This document shows, in pieces, positions 54,164 to 62,106 of a stretch of 64,000 nucleotides of DNA (position 1 is its first letter; each line of letters starts with the position of its first letter). Location: contig NZ_CP026949.1 in the NCBI RefSeq assembly GCF_003065425.1, positions 930,001 through 994,000 of the forward strand, in the 5' to 3' direction. The position numbers were made by a program, and so were the translations under genes. The notes beneath the pieces were generated by a model, which saw only the letters and a list, made by a program, of their open reading frames with translations, ran no database searches and was not told where the DNA came from. Source of the stretch: Mycetocola zhujimingii. Its GTDB lineage: Bacteria; Actinomycetota; Actinomycetes; Actinomycetales; Microbacteriaceae.

Positions 54164-55123
54164 ATGTCAGCTACCACGTCTCGGGCTCTCGAACTTCTCG
54201 CCCTGCTGCAGACTCACCGGCATTGGCCAAGCTCCGACCTCATCCAGCGCCTCGGGGTGACGGCGCGCACCCTCCGCCGTGATATCGACAGGCTGCGAAC
54301 CCTCGGTTATCGGGTGACGGCAACGCGGGGGTCGATCGGCGGCTATCAGCTCGAGGCCGGTCAGGAACTCCCGCCGCTGTCGCTCACCGAGGAGGAAGCC
54401 GTCGCGATGGCGATCGGGCTGCGGGCGTATGCAACCGAGGGCATCGCCGACGGCGAAGTCACGGCGCTGACCGCGCTCGCTAAACTCGAGCACCTGCTCC
54501 CGGCCGAACTCCGCAGGCGGGTGAACGCGCTGTCGGCGCACGTGCAGCCGCTCCGCAGGGACACGCCGCAGGTATCCGCCGAGCTCCTCGGCCAGCTCGC
54601 CCTTGTGTGCCGTGATCGGGATCGTATCCGGTTTCACTATGAGGCGCGTGACGGGTGCCAGACCGACCGGCTCGTCGAGCCGCACTCATTGGTGTCGTCG
54701 TCCCGTCACTGGTTTCTCGTGGCCTGGGACGTCACCCGGGCCGACTGGCGCACCTTCCGCGTCGACAGGATGACCAGGTTCTTCGACACCCGTGTGCGGT
54801 TCGACGCTCGTGACCTGCCCGCCGAAGACGCCGCGGAGTTCATTCAGGTCGCGGTCTCGCAGCTGGCCGAACCTCGACTGCTCGCCGACGTGGTGATGGC
54901 CATTCCCCTGGAGCAGATGCGGGCCCGGTTCGGACCGTGGTCGGACGGAGCCGAAGCGGTTGACGACGGCCACACCCGCTGGCCTCTTGGCGGTGGGTCG
55001 TTCGAAGAGCTGATCAGCGCGCTCGCCTGGGTCGAGCAGGGCGTCGAGTACCGGATCGAGGGAAACGACGAGTTTGCTGAGTTTGTCCGGGAAGCGGCGA
55101 CGCGGATGCTGCGGGCAGTTTGA
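54164..55123 (+). CDS. YafY/WYL-domain transcriptional regulator
   Basis: About 319 residues. An N-terminal winged helix (TSRALELLALLQTHRHW, then LGVTARTLRRDIDRLRTLGY) is followed by a WYL domain (about 130-220, IRFHYEAR...VEPHSLV) that binds small ligands or nucleic acid, and a C-terminal WCX extension. It likely regulates the divergent DrrA-DrrB transporter. Starts at 54122 and 54143 are possible; 54164 is preferred because it has GAGAAT, a weak promoter hexamer, 6 nt upstream and begins at the conserved domain. Confidence 0.88.
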   Translation: MSATTSRALELLALLQTHRHWPSSDLIQRLGVTARTLRRDIDRLRTLGYRVTATRGSIGGYQLEAGQELPPLSLTEEEAVAMAIGLRAYATEGIADGEVTALTALAKLEHLLPAELRRRVNALSAHVQPLRRDTPQVSAELLGQLALVCRDRDRIRFHYEARDGCQTDRLVEPHSLVSSSRHWFLVAWDVTRADWRTFRVDRMTRFFDTRVRFDARDLPAEDAAEFIQVAVSQLAEPRLLADVVMAIPLEQMRARFGPWSDGAEAVDDGHTRWPLGGGSFEELISALAWVEQGVEYRIEGNDEFAEFVREAATRMLRAV

Positions 55124-55148
55124 AACCAATACCCCCTAGGGGTACCGT
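55120..55148 (+). promoter_or_regulatory. copA promoter with CsoR-like operator in the spacer
   Basis: TTGAAA (-35, 55120-55125), a 17-bp spacer and TACCGT (-10, 55143-55148) precede the GTG by 6 nt. The spacer contains ATACCCCCTAGGGGTA (55129-55144), the G/C-tract dyad typical of CsoR copper-repressor operators, overlapping the -10 by two bases. A repressor there would block polymerase until copper is present. Confidence 0.75.
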
Positions 55149-55154
55149 GGAGGA

Positions 55155-57383
55155 GTGAAGACCGCGACGCTCGAAATTTCGGGGATGACCTGTGCCAGTT
55201 GCGTTGCGCGCGTGGAAAAACGCCTGTCCCGGCTGGACGGTGTGACCGCCGAGGTCAATCTGGCCACGGAGCGGGCCAGCGTCCAGTTTCCTGGCACTGT
55301 GTCGGCCGAGCAGCTGGTGACGGCGGTTGAGTCCGCCGGCTATGGGGCAACGCTGGTGCCAGAACGGTCGCTCGCCGAGCCCGCTCCCCGCGCTGAGCCG
55401 GCATCACTTCGCATCAGGCTTCTCGTGAGCGCTGTCCTCACGCTTCCGGTCGTCGTTCTGGCGATGGTTCCGGCCTGGCAGTTCGTGAACTGGCAGTGGG
55501 TGTCGCTCGCGCTCGCCGCTCCGGTTGTGATCTGGGGCGGATACCCCTTCCACCGGGCGACCTGGCTGAATCTCCGCCACGGCACGCTCACCATGGACAC
55601 CCTCATCACGCTCGGCACGGGAGCGGCATTCCTCTGGTCGCTCTGGGCGCTGTTCTTCGGTATGGCTGGAATGCCGGGAGTGACGCATGAGTTCAGCCTG
55701 TTCACCCCGGACGCCGACCCGTCGGAGACCATTTATCTCGAGGTGGCCGCCGGGGTCACCGTCTTCCTTCTCCTCGGTCGCTACATCGAGCAGCGCTCTC
55801 GTCGTGCAGCGGGGGAGGCGCTCCGGTCGCTGCTCGAACTGGGAGCGAAGGATGTGACGGTGCTGCGATCCGGACCGTCGGGCCCGCAGGAAACGACGAT
55901 CCCGGTTGGCGAGCTCACGACCGGCGATCGGTTTGTCGTCCGACCCGGTGAGACGATCGCCACCGACGGCGTCGTCGAGTCCGGCTCAGCCGCCGTCGAT
56001 GTCAGCATGCTCACGGGGGAGTCGGTCCCCGTCGAGGTGGCGCCCGGCGATGCCGTCATCGGTGGAACGATTGCCGGCGGTGGGCGGCTCATCGTCCGGG
56101 CGTCCCGGGTCGGAAGCGAGACACGACTCGCCCAGATGGCCCGCCTGGTCGAAGCCGCCCAGCTGGGAAAGGGGCAGGCCCAGCGGTTGGCCGACCGGAT
56201 CTCGGCGGTCTTCGTACCCATCGTCATCGCCCTCGCCGTTGTTGTGTTCGCCGCGTGGGTGCTCACCGGTAACCCGCTCTCGTCAGGGTTCACCGCGGCG
56301 GTTGCCGTGCTCATCATCGCGTGCCCCTGCGCTCTCGGGCTTGCCACCCCTGTCGCACTTCTCGTCGGGACCAGTCGCGGGGCGCAATCGGGCATCCTCA
56401 TCACCGGTCCTGAAGCGCTCGAGCGGGCGCGCCGGATCGACACGGTCGTGCTCGACAAGACGGGCACGGTCACGACGGGAACGATGACGCTGACCCGCGT
56501 GACGGCGACCGACGAAACCGCGCTCGGGCGTGCGGCGTCGCTCGAAGCCGCGTCGGAGCATCCGATCGCCCGGGCGATCGTTGCCGGGGCAGCGGATCGT
56601 GTGGGTGCCGATGGGAATCTCGCGGTGACGCACTCAGTGTCCGACTTCAGGAGCGCAGCGGGACTCGGCGTGACGGGAACCGTGAACGGGTCCGCTGTCG
56701 TCGTTGGTCGGCCCGCCTTCGCCGCCGAACACGGTTGCACCGTGCCCGATGAGCTTGCGGATGCCGTCACCGCGGCTGAATCCGCGGGATCGACAGCGGT
56801 GGTGGTCGGTTGGGATGGCGAAGTTCGAGGCGTGCTTGAGGTGGCCGACACGGTCAAGCCCGAAGCGCACGCCGCCGTCGAACGCCTGCGCAGGCTCGGA
56901 CTCGACGTCGTCCTGCTGACCGGTGACAATGAACGCGCCGCCCGCGTCGTCGCCGGTGAGGTCGGGATCGACAGGGTCATCGCCGGCGTGCTCCCCGAAC
57001 AGAAAGTCGACGAGGTCCGGCGCATCCAGGGCGATGGCCACAGCGTTGCGATGGTCGGTGACGGGGTGAACGACGCGGCAGCGCTTGCAACGGCAGACCT
57101 CGGCATCGCGATGGGTTCCGGAACTGATGCCGCGATCTCGGCGTCAGACATCACACTCGTCCGTTCCGACCTCGGTAGCGTTGCCGACGCCGTCGAGTTG
57201 TCGCGAAAGACGCTCGCCATTATCCGCGGCAACCTGTTCTGGGCGTTCGCCTACAACGTCGCTGCGCTCCCGCTCGCCGCTTTCGGACTGCTCAACCCGA
57301 TCATCGCCGGCGCCGCTATGGCGTTCTCCAGCGTGTTCGTGGTGCTCAACAGTCTCAGACTGCGCTCATTCACACCACGCTGA
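55155..57383 (+). CDS. copA: copper-translocating P1B-type ATPase
   Basis: 742 residues. One N-terminal heavy-metal domain (GMTCASC, residues 10-16) precedes eight membrane helices, the metal-site CPC in IIACPCALGLATP near residue 393, the phosphorylated DKTGT near 433, SEHPIA near 473 and GDGVNDAAAL near 634. The last helices (AYNVAALPLA, MAFSSVFVVLNSLRLR) carry the Cu(I) pattern. It exports Cu+ from the cytoplasm. GTG 55155 has GGAGG only one base away, too close to work; a promoter hexamer 6 nt upstream explains this as a leaderless transcript. Confidence 0.94.
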   Translation: MKTATLEISGMTCASCVARVEKRLSRLDGVTAEVNLATERASVQFPGTVSAEQLVTAVESAGYGATLVPERSLAEPAPRAEPASLRIRLLVSAVLTLPVVVLAMVPAWQFVNWQWVSLALAAPVVIWGGYPFHRATWLNLRHGTLTMDTLITLGTGAAFLWSLWALFFGMAGMPGVTHEFSLFTPDADPSETIYLEVAAGVTVFLLLGRYIEQRSRRAAGEALRSLLELGAKDVTVLRSGPSGPQETTIPVGELTTGDRFVVRPGETIATDGVVESGSAAVDVSMLTGESVPVEVAPGDAVIGGTIAGGGRLIVRASRVGSETRLAQMARLVEAAQLGKGQAQRLADRISAVFVPIVIALAVVVFAAWVLTGNPLSSGFTAAVAVLIIACPCALGLATPVALLVGTSRGAQSGILITGPEALERARRIDTVVLDKTGTVTTGTMTLTRVTATDETALGRAASLEAASEHPIARAIVAGAADRVGADGNLAVTHSVSDFRSAAGLGVTGTVNGSAVVVGRPAFAAEHGCTVPDELADAVTAAESAGSTAVVVGWDGEVRGVLEVADTVKPEAHAAVERLRRLGLDVVLLTGDNERAARVVAGEVGIDRVIAGVLPEQKVDEVRRIQGDGHSVAMVGDGVNDAAALATADLGIAMGSGTDAAISASDITLVRSDLGSVADAVELSRKTLAIIRGNLFWAFAYNVAALPLAAFGLLNPIIAGAAMAFSSVFVVLNSLRLRSFTPR

Positions 57384-57531
57384 CCTCTTCCATGGCGTAG
57401 AATGAGCGAGCGCCCGCCGTGTGGGGTGTGCCGATCCGCAATGAACATCTTCGCGTCGATTGGTCACGTAATCGGCGCCCGCTGTCTCGGCCACCGGCAT
57501 CCGCCTGGCCATTCGACTGCTCAGGAGGAGC

Positions 57532-59718
57532 ATGCCGCACACCGGTACACGCCGCAGTTCTGGCCGACAGGCCACCCGCGGATCTTCATCGCGCGCATCA
57601 TCGTCGCGCGGTTCATCGTCACGACACGATGACGAATCCCCGATCATTCCCATCCTCGCCCGCAAGGTGCGCGAGGTAGAAGCGAAGGCGCAGAAGGGCA
57701 AGGTCGGGCCAACGAACCGGACCAAGTTCCAGGTCATCGCGTTCCTGGTGCGTGAGGAACGGGCAAAGGTCAAAGCCGACACCACCCTCAGCGACAGCAC
57801 GCGAGCCGAACTGCTGAAGCGGCTCGACGGTGTTGCAACCATTCTTGCGAAGACCGCCGCGCGCGACACGTCGCTCATCACGCTGCTCGAAGCGGATGCC
57901 GCCACAACGCCGGTTGCGCAGAAGTTGCGTCGCGACTGGCTGCTCGAGTCCGGCGCTGAACTGAGCCCCGACGAGCTGATCATCACCACAACGAAGCCGG
58001 TGCTTGAGCCTGTTGTCCCGGCCGAACTCGCGGAGAAGCAGGTCATCCCGCAGTCCGTGAAGTCGCGTCTCCTCGCCAATCCGTTCCTGGCGCCGGCCCT
58101 CGACCAGCCCGAGCCGAAGGCGCCCGTCCGCGGACGCCTCTCCAACTGGGAACTGATGGGCCCGCTGTACAAGGCGTTCGAACAGGGCTCAGGCGGCCGC
58201 GCCGCGAGCATGGAACTCCCCGAGGCGCCGAAGATCGACAGGCTCTCACCCAAGGGCCGCGAGATCATGCGCCACCAGGCTCGCTTCGTTGAAGCGGTCC
58301 GAGAGGGCCACCGCACCTTCCTGCTCGCCGACGAGCCCGGGCTTGGCAAGACCGCTGAGTCGATCCTCGCCGCCAGTGTGGCCGACGCGTGGCCGCTGCT
58401 CGCCGTCGTCCCCAACGTCGTGAAGATGAACTGGGCACGAGAGGTCGAGCGCTGGGCGCCGAACCGCCGCGCAACGGTTATCCACGGTGATGGCCGGGAC
58501 CTCGATGCGTTCGCCGATGTCGTCATCGTCAACTACGAAGTGCTCGACCGCCACCTCGCCTGGCTGGGAACCCTCGGGTTCAAGGGCATGGTGGTCGACG
58601 AGGCACACTTCATCAAGAACCTGCACTCGCAGCGCTCACAGCACGTGTTGTCGCTCGCCTCGCGCATCCGAAAGTTGACACCGGGCGGTAACCCGCTGAT
58701 GCTCGCGCTCACCGGTACGCCGCTCATCAACGACGTCGAGGACTTCAATGCCATCTGGCAGTTCCTCGGCTGGGTCGAGGGCGACAAGCCCGCGCCCGAA
58801 CTCATGGCGAAGCTCGAGGAGACCGGACTCACCCCGGCCGACCGGGACTTCTATCCTGAGGCTCGCAGCGCCGTCATCGACATGGGCATCGTCCGTCGTC
58901 GCAAGATCGACGTCGCCAAGGACCTGCCGTCGAAGATGATCGCCGACCTCCCCGTCGAACTCGACGACGACCTCGGGCGTTCCATCCGCGACGCCGAGCG
59001 CGAACTCGGCGCACGGCTGCTCGCGAAGTACCGTCGCATCATCGAAGCACGCGGGGAACGCGCATCGTTGGCCGGAGAGCCGGACACCGACATCATGCGG
59101 CTCGTCGCACAGGGCGAACTCGACGAGTCCAAGGCGTCTGGGGGAGCGGAGAACGTCTTCACCATGGTGCGCAAGATCGGCCAGGCGAAAGCAGTGCTCG
59201 CGGCCGATTACACGGCGCAGCTGGCTCACTCGGTGGGCAAGGTCGTCTTCTTCGCCAAGCACATCGACGTTATGGACACGGCAGAGCAGGTCTTCGCCGG
59301 CCGCGGCATCCGCACGGTGTCGATCCGTGGAGACCAGTCGACGCCCGCCCGCCAGGCAGCGATCGATGCCTTCAACAACGACCCGGACGTGGCCGTTGCT
59401 GTCTGTTCGCTCACCGCTGCCGGAGTGGGACTCAACCTGCAGGCCGCATCAAACGTCGTTCTTGCCGAACTCAGCTGGACCGCCGCCGAGCAGACGCAGG
59501 CGATCGACCGGGTTCACCGTATCGGCCAGGAGGAGCCGGTGACCGCGTGGCGGATCATCGCAGCTCACACCATCGACGCCAAGATCGCCGAACTCATCGA
59601 CAGCAAGCAGGGCCTCGCGGCTCGCGCACTCGACGGAAGCGACCAGGAGATCACGACGAGCGATTCCGTCCAGCTCAACGCACTCGTCGCGCTTCTGCGC
59701 GACGCGCTGGCGGCGTAA
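57532..59718 (+). CDS. SNF2-family DEAH helicase/translocase
   Basis: 728 residues. The Arg/Ser-rich N-terminus (1-32) leads into an alpha-helical region of unknown fold (to about 225). Helicase core: LLADEPGLGKTAES near residue 264, VVDEAHFIKN near 354, LTGTPLIND near 397, and in the second domain SIRGDQSTPARQAAID near 600 and QAIDRVHRIGQ near 655. It resembles SMARCAL1-type translocases that remodel DNA or protein-DNA complexes. GGAGG before the ATG supports the start. A small membrane protein gene begins 2 bp after its stop. Confidence 0.93.
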   Translation: MPHTGTRRSSGRQATRGSSSRASSSRGSSSRHDDESPIIPILARKVREVEAKAQKGKVGPTNRTKFQVIAFLVREERAKVKADTTLSDSTRAELLKRLDGVATILAKTAARDTSLITLLEADAATTPVAQKLRRDWLLESGAELSPDELIITTTKPVLEPVVPAELAEKQVIPQSVKSRLLANPFLAPALDQPEPKAPVRGRLSNWELMGPLYKAFEQGSGGRAASMELPEAPKIDRLSPKGREIMRHQARFVEAVREGHRTFLLADEPGLGKTAESILAASVADAWPLLAVVPNVVKMNWAREVERWAPNRRATVIHGDGRDLDAFADVVIVNYEVLDRHLAWLGTLGFKGMVVDEAHFIKNLHSQRSQHVLSLASRIRKLTPGGNPLMLALTGTPLINDVEDFNAIWQFLGWVEGDKPAPELMAKLEETGLTPADRDFYPEARSAVIDMGIVRRRKIDVAKDLPSKMIADLPVELDDDLGRSIRDAERELGARLLAKYRRIIEARGERASLAGEPDTDIMRLVAQGELDESKASGGAENVFTMVRKIGQAKAVLAADYTAQLAHSVGKVVFFAKHIDVMDTAEQVFAGRGIRTVSIRGDQSTPARQAAIDAFNNDPDVAVAVCSLTAAGVGLNLQAASNVVLAELSWTAAEQTQAIDRVHRIGQEEPVTAWRIIAAHTIDAKIAELIDSKQGLAARALDGSDQEITTSDSVQLNALVALLRDALAA

Positions 59719-59720
59719 TC

Positions 59721-60095
59721 GTGGCGAAATCACCGGCACGGTCTGCTGAACCGACATTCTCCAGGCCGGCCCTCGCCCCCGGCATCCTCGCTGCCATCGT
59801 CCTGATGGCGGGTGTTGCGTTCATCGAGGACTCGTGGTTCATCGCGGTGCACTTTGCTGTGACCATCCTCGCGGTGATCATCGGCTGGTTCGCGATCCAG
59901 GGCAGGCAGTACTGGTGGCTGATCGTCCTCGTGCCCATCATCGTGCTGTGGAACCCCGTGTTCCCGTTGCCGCTCTCGGGCGACGGCTGGTTCGCTGCAC
60001 AGCTGATCGCGGCGATCCCGTTCGTCGCGGCCGGTGTGATGATCAAGGTCGACACCCCGGCGGACGTACACGCAGAAGACCGCCGCAAGCGCTGA
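59721..60095 (+). CDS. hypothetical small membrane protein
   Basis: 124 residues with about four hydrophobic segments (near 20-32, 36-54, 62-76 and 86-106), an Ala-rich N-terminus and a charged tail (HAEDRRKR). No family recognised. GTG 59721 lies 2 bp after the helicase stop and has no distinct ribosome site, so it is probably translated by re-initiation. Confidence 0.75.
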   Translation: MAKSPARSAEPTFSRPALAPGILAAIVLMAGVAFIEDSWFIAVHFAVTILAVIIGWFAIQGRQYWWLIVLVPIIVLWNPVFPLPLSGDGWFAAQLIAAIPFVAAGVMIKVDTPADVHAEDRRKR

Positions 60096-60165
60096 GGCCA
60101 ACGGCGGTCGGGGTTCCGGGCAGCCTGTGTTACGGGCAGCCCGGGTTCTGCTGAGGCAGGCTTCG

Positions 60166-60480
60166 TCAGGCGCCTGGCTCTGGAGTGAGTTCCTCGGCTT
60201 CGGCCGGGGTCGCGGCGTCGACGGCCGGGTTCTCGGCGATACGGTCGGCCTTGTCATTGGGCTCGTCGGTGACGGCGTCGTCGCCAGCGGCGTTGTTCTC
60301 GACCGAACCGGAACCTGAGTCGTGTGACTCCGGGTCACCAGCGGCATCGTCAGCGACGATGTCGGCGTCCTGCGGAATCGAGAAGTCGGTCAGCGGGTCG
60401 TTCGAGGTCGCCGTGTTCGCGGTGCCCTCGGTGTTTTCGGTGTTCGGCCCGGTCTTTGGGGTGTTCTGTGCGTCGGTCAT
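60166..60480 (-). CDS. hypothetical acidic, disordered protein
   Basis: 104 residues made almost only of Asp, Glu, Ala, Asn, Thr, Pro and Gly; no Cys, one His and one Arg. It looks intrinsically disordered and has no family. TAGCCT (60487-60492) lies exactly 6 nt before the ATG, the same leaderless arrangement seen at many genes here, which supports it being real. It lies downstream of mycoredoxin on the same strand. Confidence 0.6.
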   Translation of the reverse strand: MTDAQNTPKTGPNTENTEGTANTATSNDPLTDFSIPQDADIVADDAAGDPESHDSGSGSVENNAAGDDAVTDEPNDKADRIAENPAVDAATPAEAEELTPEPGA

Positions 60481-60577
60481 GGCTCGAGGCTACGGCGACG
60501 ACGACGGGCGAGGCTACCCCTTGCGCTCGCGAAGCGGATGCTGTTCACCGCTCGCGAGCACACCGAATCTGCGTCTC

Positions 60578-60847
60578 TCAGACGCCGAGCGCAGCCTTGA
60601 CGGCGATGAGGGACGGGTTGGTGGCCGAGGTGCCGTCGGGGTAGATCACCGTCGGGACCGTCTGGTTGCCGCCGTTGAGGCTCGCGACCAACTCGGCCGT
60701 TCCAGGCACCTCTTCGATGTTGACCTCGGTGTAACCGATACCGGCCTTGTCGAGCTGGCTCTTCAGCCGTGAACAGTAACCGCACCATCCCGTCGAGAAC
60801 ATGGTGATGGTGCCGTCTTCGGGAATGTAGCTGGTCGTTGTGCTCAT
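60578..60847 (-). CDS. mrx1: mycoredoxin (glutaredoxin-like)
   Basis: 89 residues of the thioredoxin fold with the redox motif WCGYC near residues 21-25 followed by the cis-Pro segment NQTVPTVIY (near 62). Mycoredoxins use mycothiol, the actinobacterial thiol, to reduce protein-mycothiol mixed disulfides. The length and TTMFSTGWCGYC-like start fit Mrx1. Divergent from pfkA. Confidence 0.92.
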   Translation of the reverse strand: MSTTTSYIPEDGTITMFSTGWCGYCSRLKSQLDKAGIGYTEVNIEEVPGTAELVASLNGGNQTVPTVIYPDGTSATNPSLIAVKAALGV

Positions 60848-60999
60848 AGATTCGTGGGGCTTTCTTGGTACTGTTCTCGGGTTATCGCGAGTCGCGGTGG
60901 CCGGTGGTCAAACCCCGGCGCGCGCTTCACGCTATCCTCATTGCAGCAAGGACGCTGCTCTTTTCATTCCCCCATCTACCGTATGAGGAACGTAACCCT

Positions 61000-62028
61000 A
61001 TGAGAATTGGTGTACTCACCAGCGGCGGCGACTGCCCCGGACTGAACGCCGTCATCCGTGGAGCCGTGCTCAAGGGCACCAAGATCCACAACCAGGAGTT
61101 CATCGGAATTCGTGATGGGTGGAAGGGCGTCGTCGAGGGACTGACCATGCCGCTCGACCGCCACAGCGTGCGCGGCCTTGGCAAGCAGGGTGGCACCATC
61201 CTCGGCACCAGTCGCACGAATCCGTTCGAGGGCCCGCACGGCGGCCCCGAGAACGTCCAGGCAACTCTCGACAGGCTCGGGATCGACGCACTCATCGCGA
61301 TCGGCGGAGAGGGCACTCTCGCAGCGGCGAAGCGGTTGACGGATGCCGGACTCCAGATCGTCGGAGTGCCGAAGACCATCGACAACGACCTCGACGCCAC
61401 CGATTACTCGTTTGGCTTCGATACCGCCGTCGAAATCGCCACCGAGGCGATCGACCGACTGCGCACCACTGGTGAGTCGCACAAGCGCTGCATGGTCGTC
61501 GAAGTGATGGGTCGCCACGTCGGCTGGATCGCACTGCACTCCGGCATGGCAGCAGGCGCCCACGCGATCCTCATCCCGGAGCAGCCACAGTCGATCGATC
61601 AGATCTGCGAGTGGGCGAAGAGCGTCGGAGACCGCGGCCGCGCCCCGGTCATCGTGGTCTCAGAGGGATTCACACTCGACACCATGGAGAGTGCTCACTC
61701 CGAGAAGGGGCTCGACGCGTTCAACCGTCCCCGCCTCGGCGGTATCGCTGACGTGCTCGCACCCATCATCGAGGAGCGCACCGGCATCGAGTCCCGCGCC
61801 ACGGTGCTCGGGCACCTCCAGCGCGGCGGTGTTCCGAGTGCATACGATCGCGTTCTCGCCACCCGCCTCGGCATGGCGGCGATCGACTCCGTCATGAACA
61901 AGGAGTGGGGCACCATGGTCGCGCTGCGCGGCACCGACATCGTCAACGTTCCGTTCGAGGATGCCCTCGGCGGGCTGAAGACGGTGCCTCAGGAGCGCTA
62001 CGACGAGGCCGCAATACTCTTCGGTTAA
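61000..62028 (+). CDS. pfkA: 6-phosphofructokinase
   Basis: 342 residues. It phosphorylates fructose 6-phosphate in glycolysis. Seen are VLTSGGDCPGLNA (residues 5-17), the phosphoryl-donor motif IGGEGTLAAAK near 101, PKTIDNDL near 124 and MGRHVGWIA near 169. Gly after the Glu in GGEG predicts ATP as donor (PPi enzymes have Asp), while the Lys of PKTIDND is shared with PPi enzymes; this Gly/Lys combination is known in actinobacterial ATP-PFKs. GAGGAA before ATG 61000 sets the start; TATCCT (60933-60938) is a possible -10. Confidence 0.95.
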   Translation: MRIGVLTSGGDCPGLNAVIRGAVLKGTKIHNQEFIGIRDGWKGVVEGLTMPLDRHSVRGLGKQGGTILGTSRTNPFEGPHGGPENVQATLDRLGIDALIAIGGEGTLAAAKRLTDAGLQIVGVPKTIDNDLDATDYSFGFDTAVEIATEAIDRLRTTGESHKRCMVVEVMGRHVGWIALHSGMAAGAHAILIPEQPQSIDQICEWAKSVGDRGRAPVIVVSEGFTLDTMESAHSEKGLDAFNRPRLGGIADVLAPIIEERTGIESRATVLGHLQRGGVPSAYDRVLATRLGMAAIDSVMNKEWGTMVALRGTDIVNVPFEDALGGLKTVPQERYDEAAILFG

Positions 62029-62106
62029 GCCATCGAGCGCTGCACTTCCATGCCCGCGCTGCAGAAACTTCTGCAGCTTTGAGCATGGATGTGCAGCGTT
62101 CGGCGT

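Noticed and set aside
57402-57632. Short Cys/His-rich frame before the SNF2 helicase gene
   Set aside because: No family likeness, no promoter or ribosome site of its own, and its end overlaps the helicase gene in another frame.
61000-62028. PPi-dependent phosphofructokinase
   Set aside because: The donor motif is GGEG, not GGED/GGDD; Gly there favours ATP, despite the Lys in PKTIDND.
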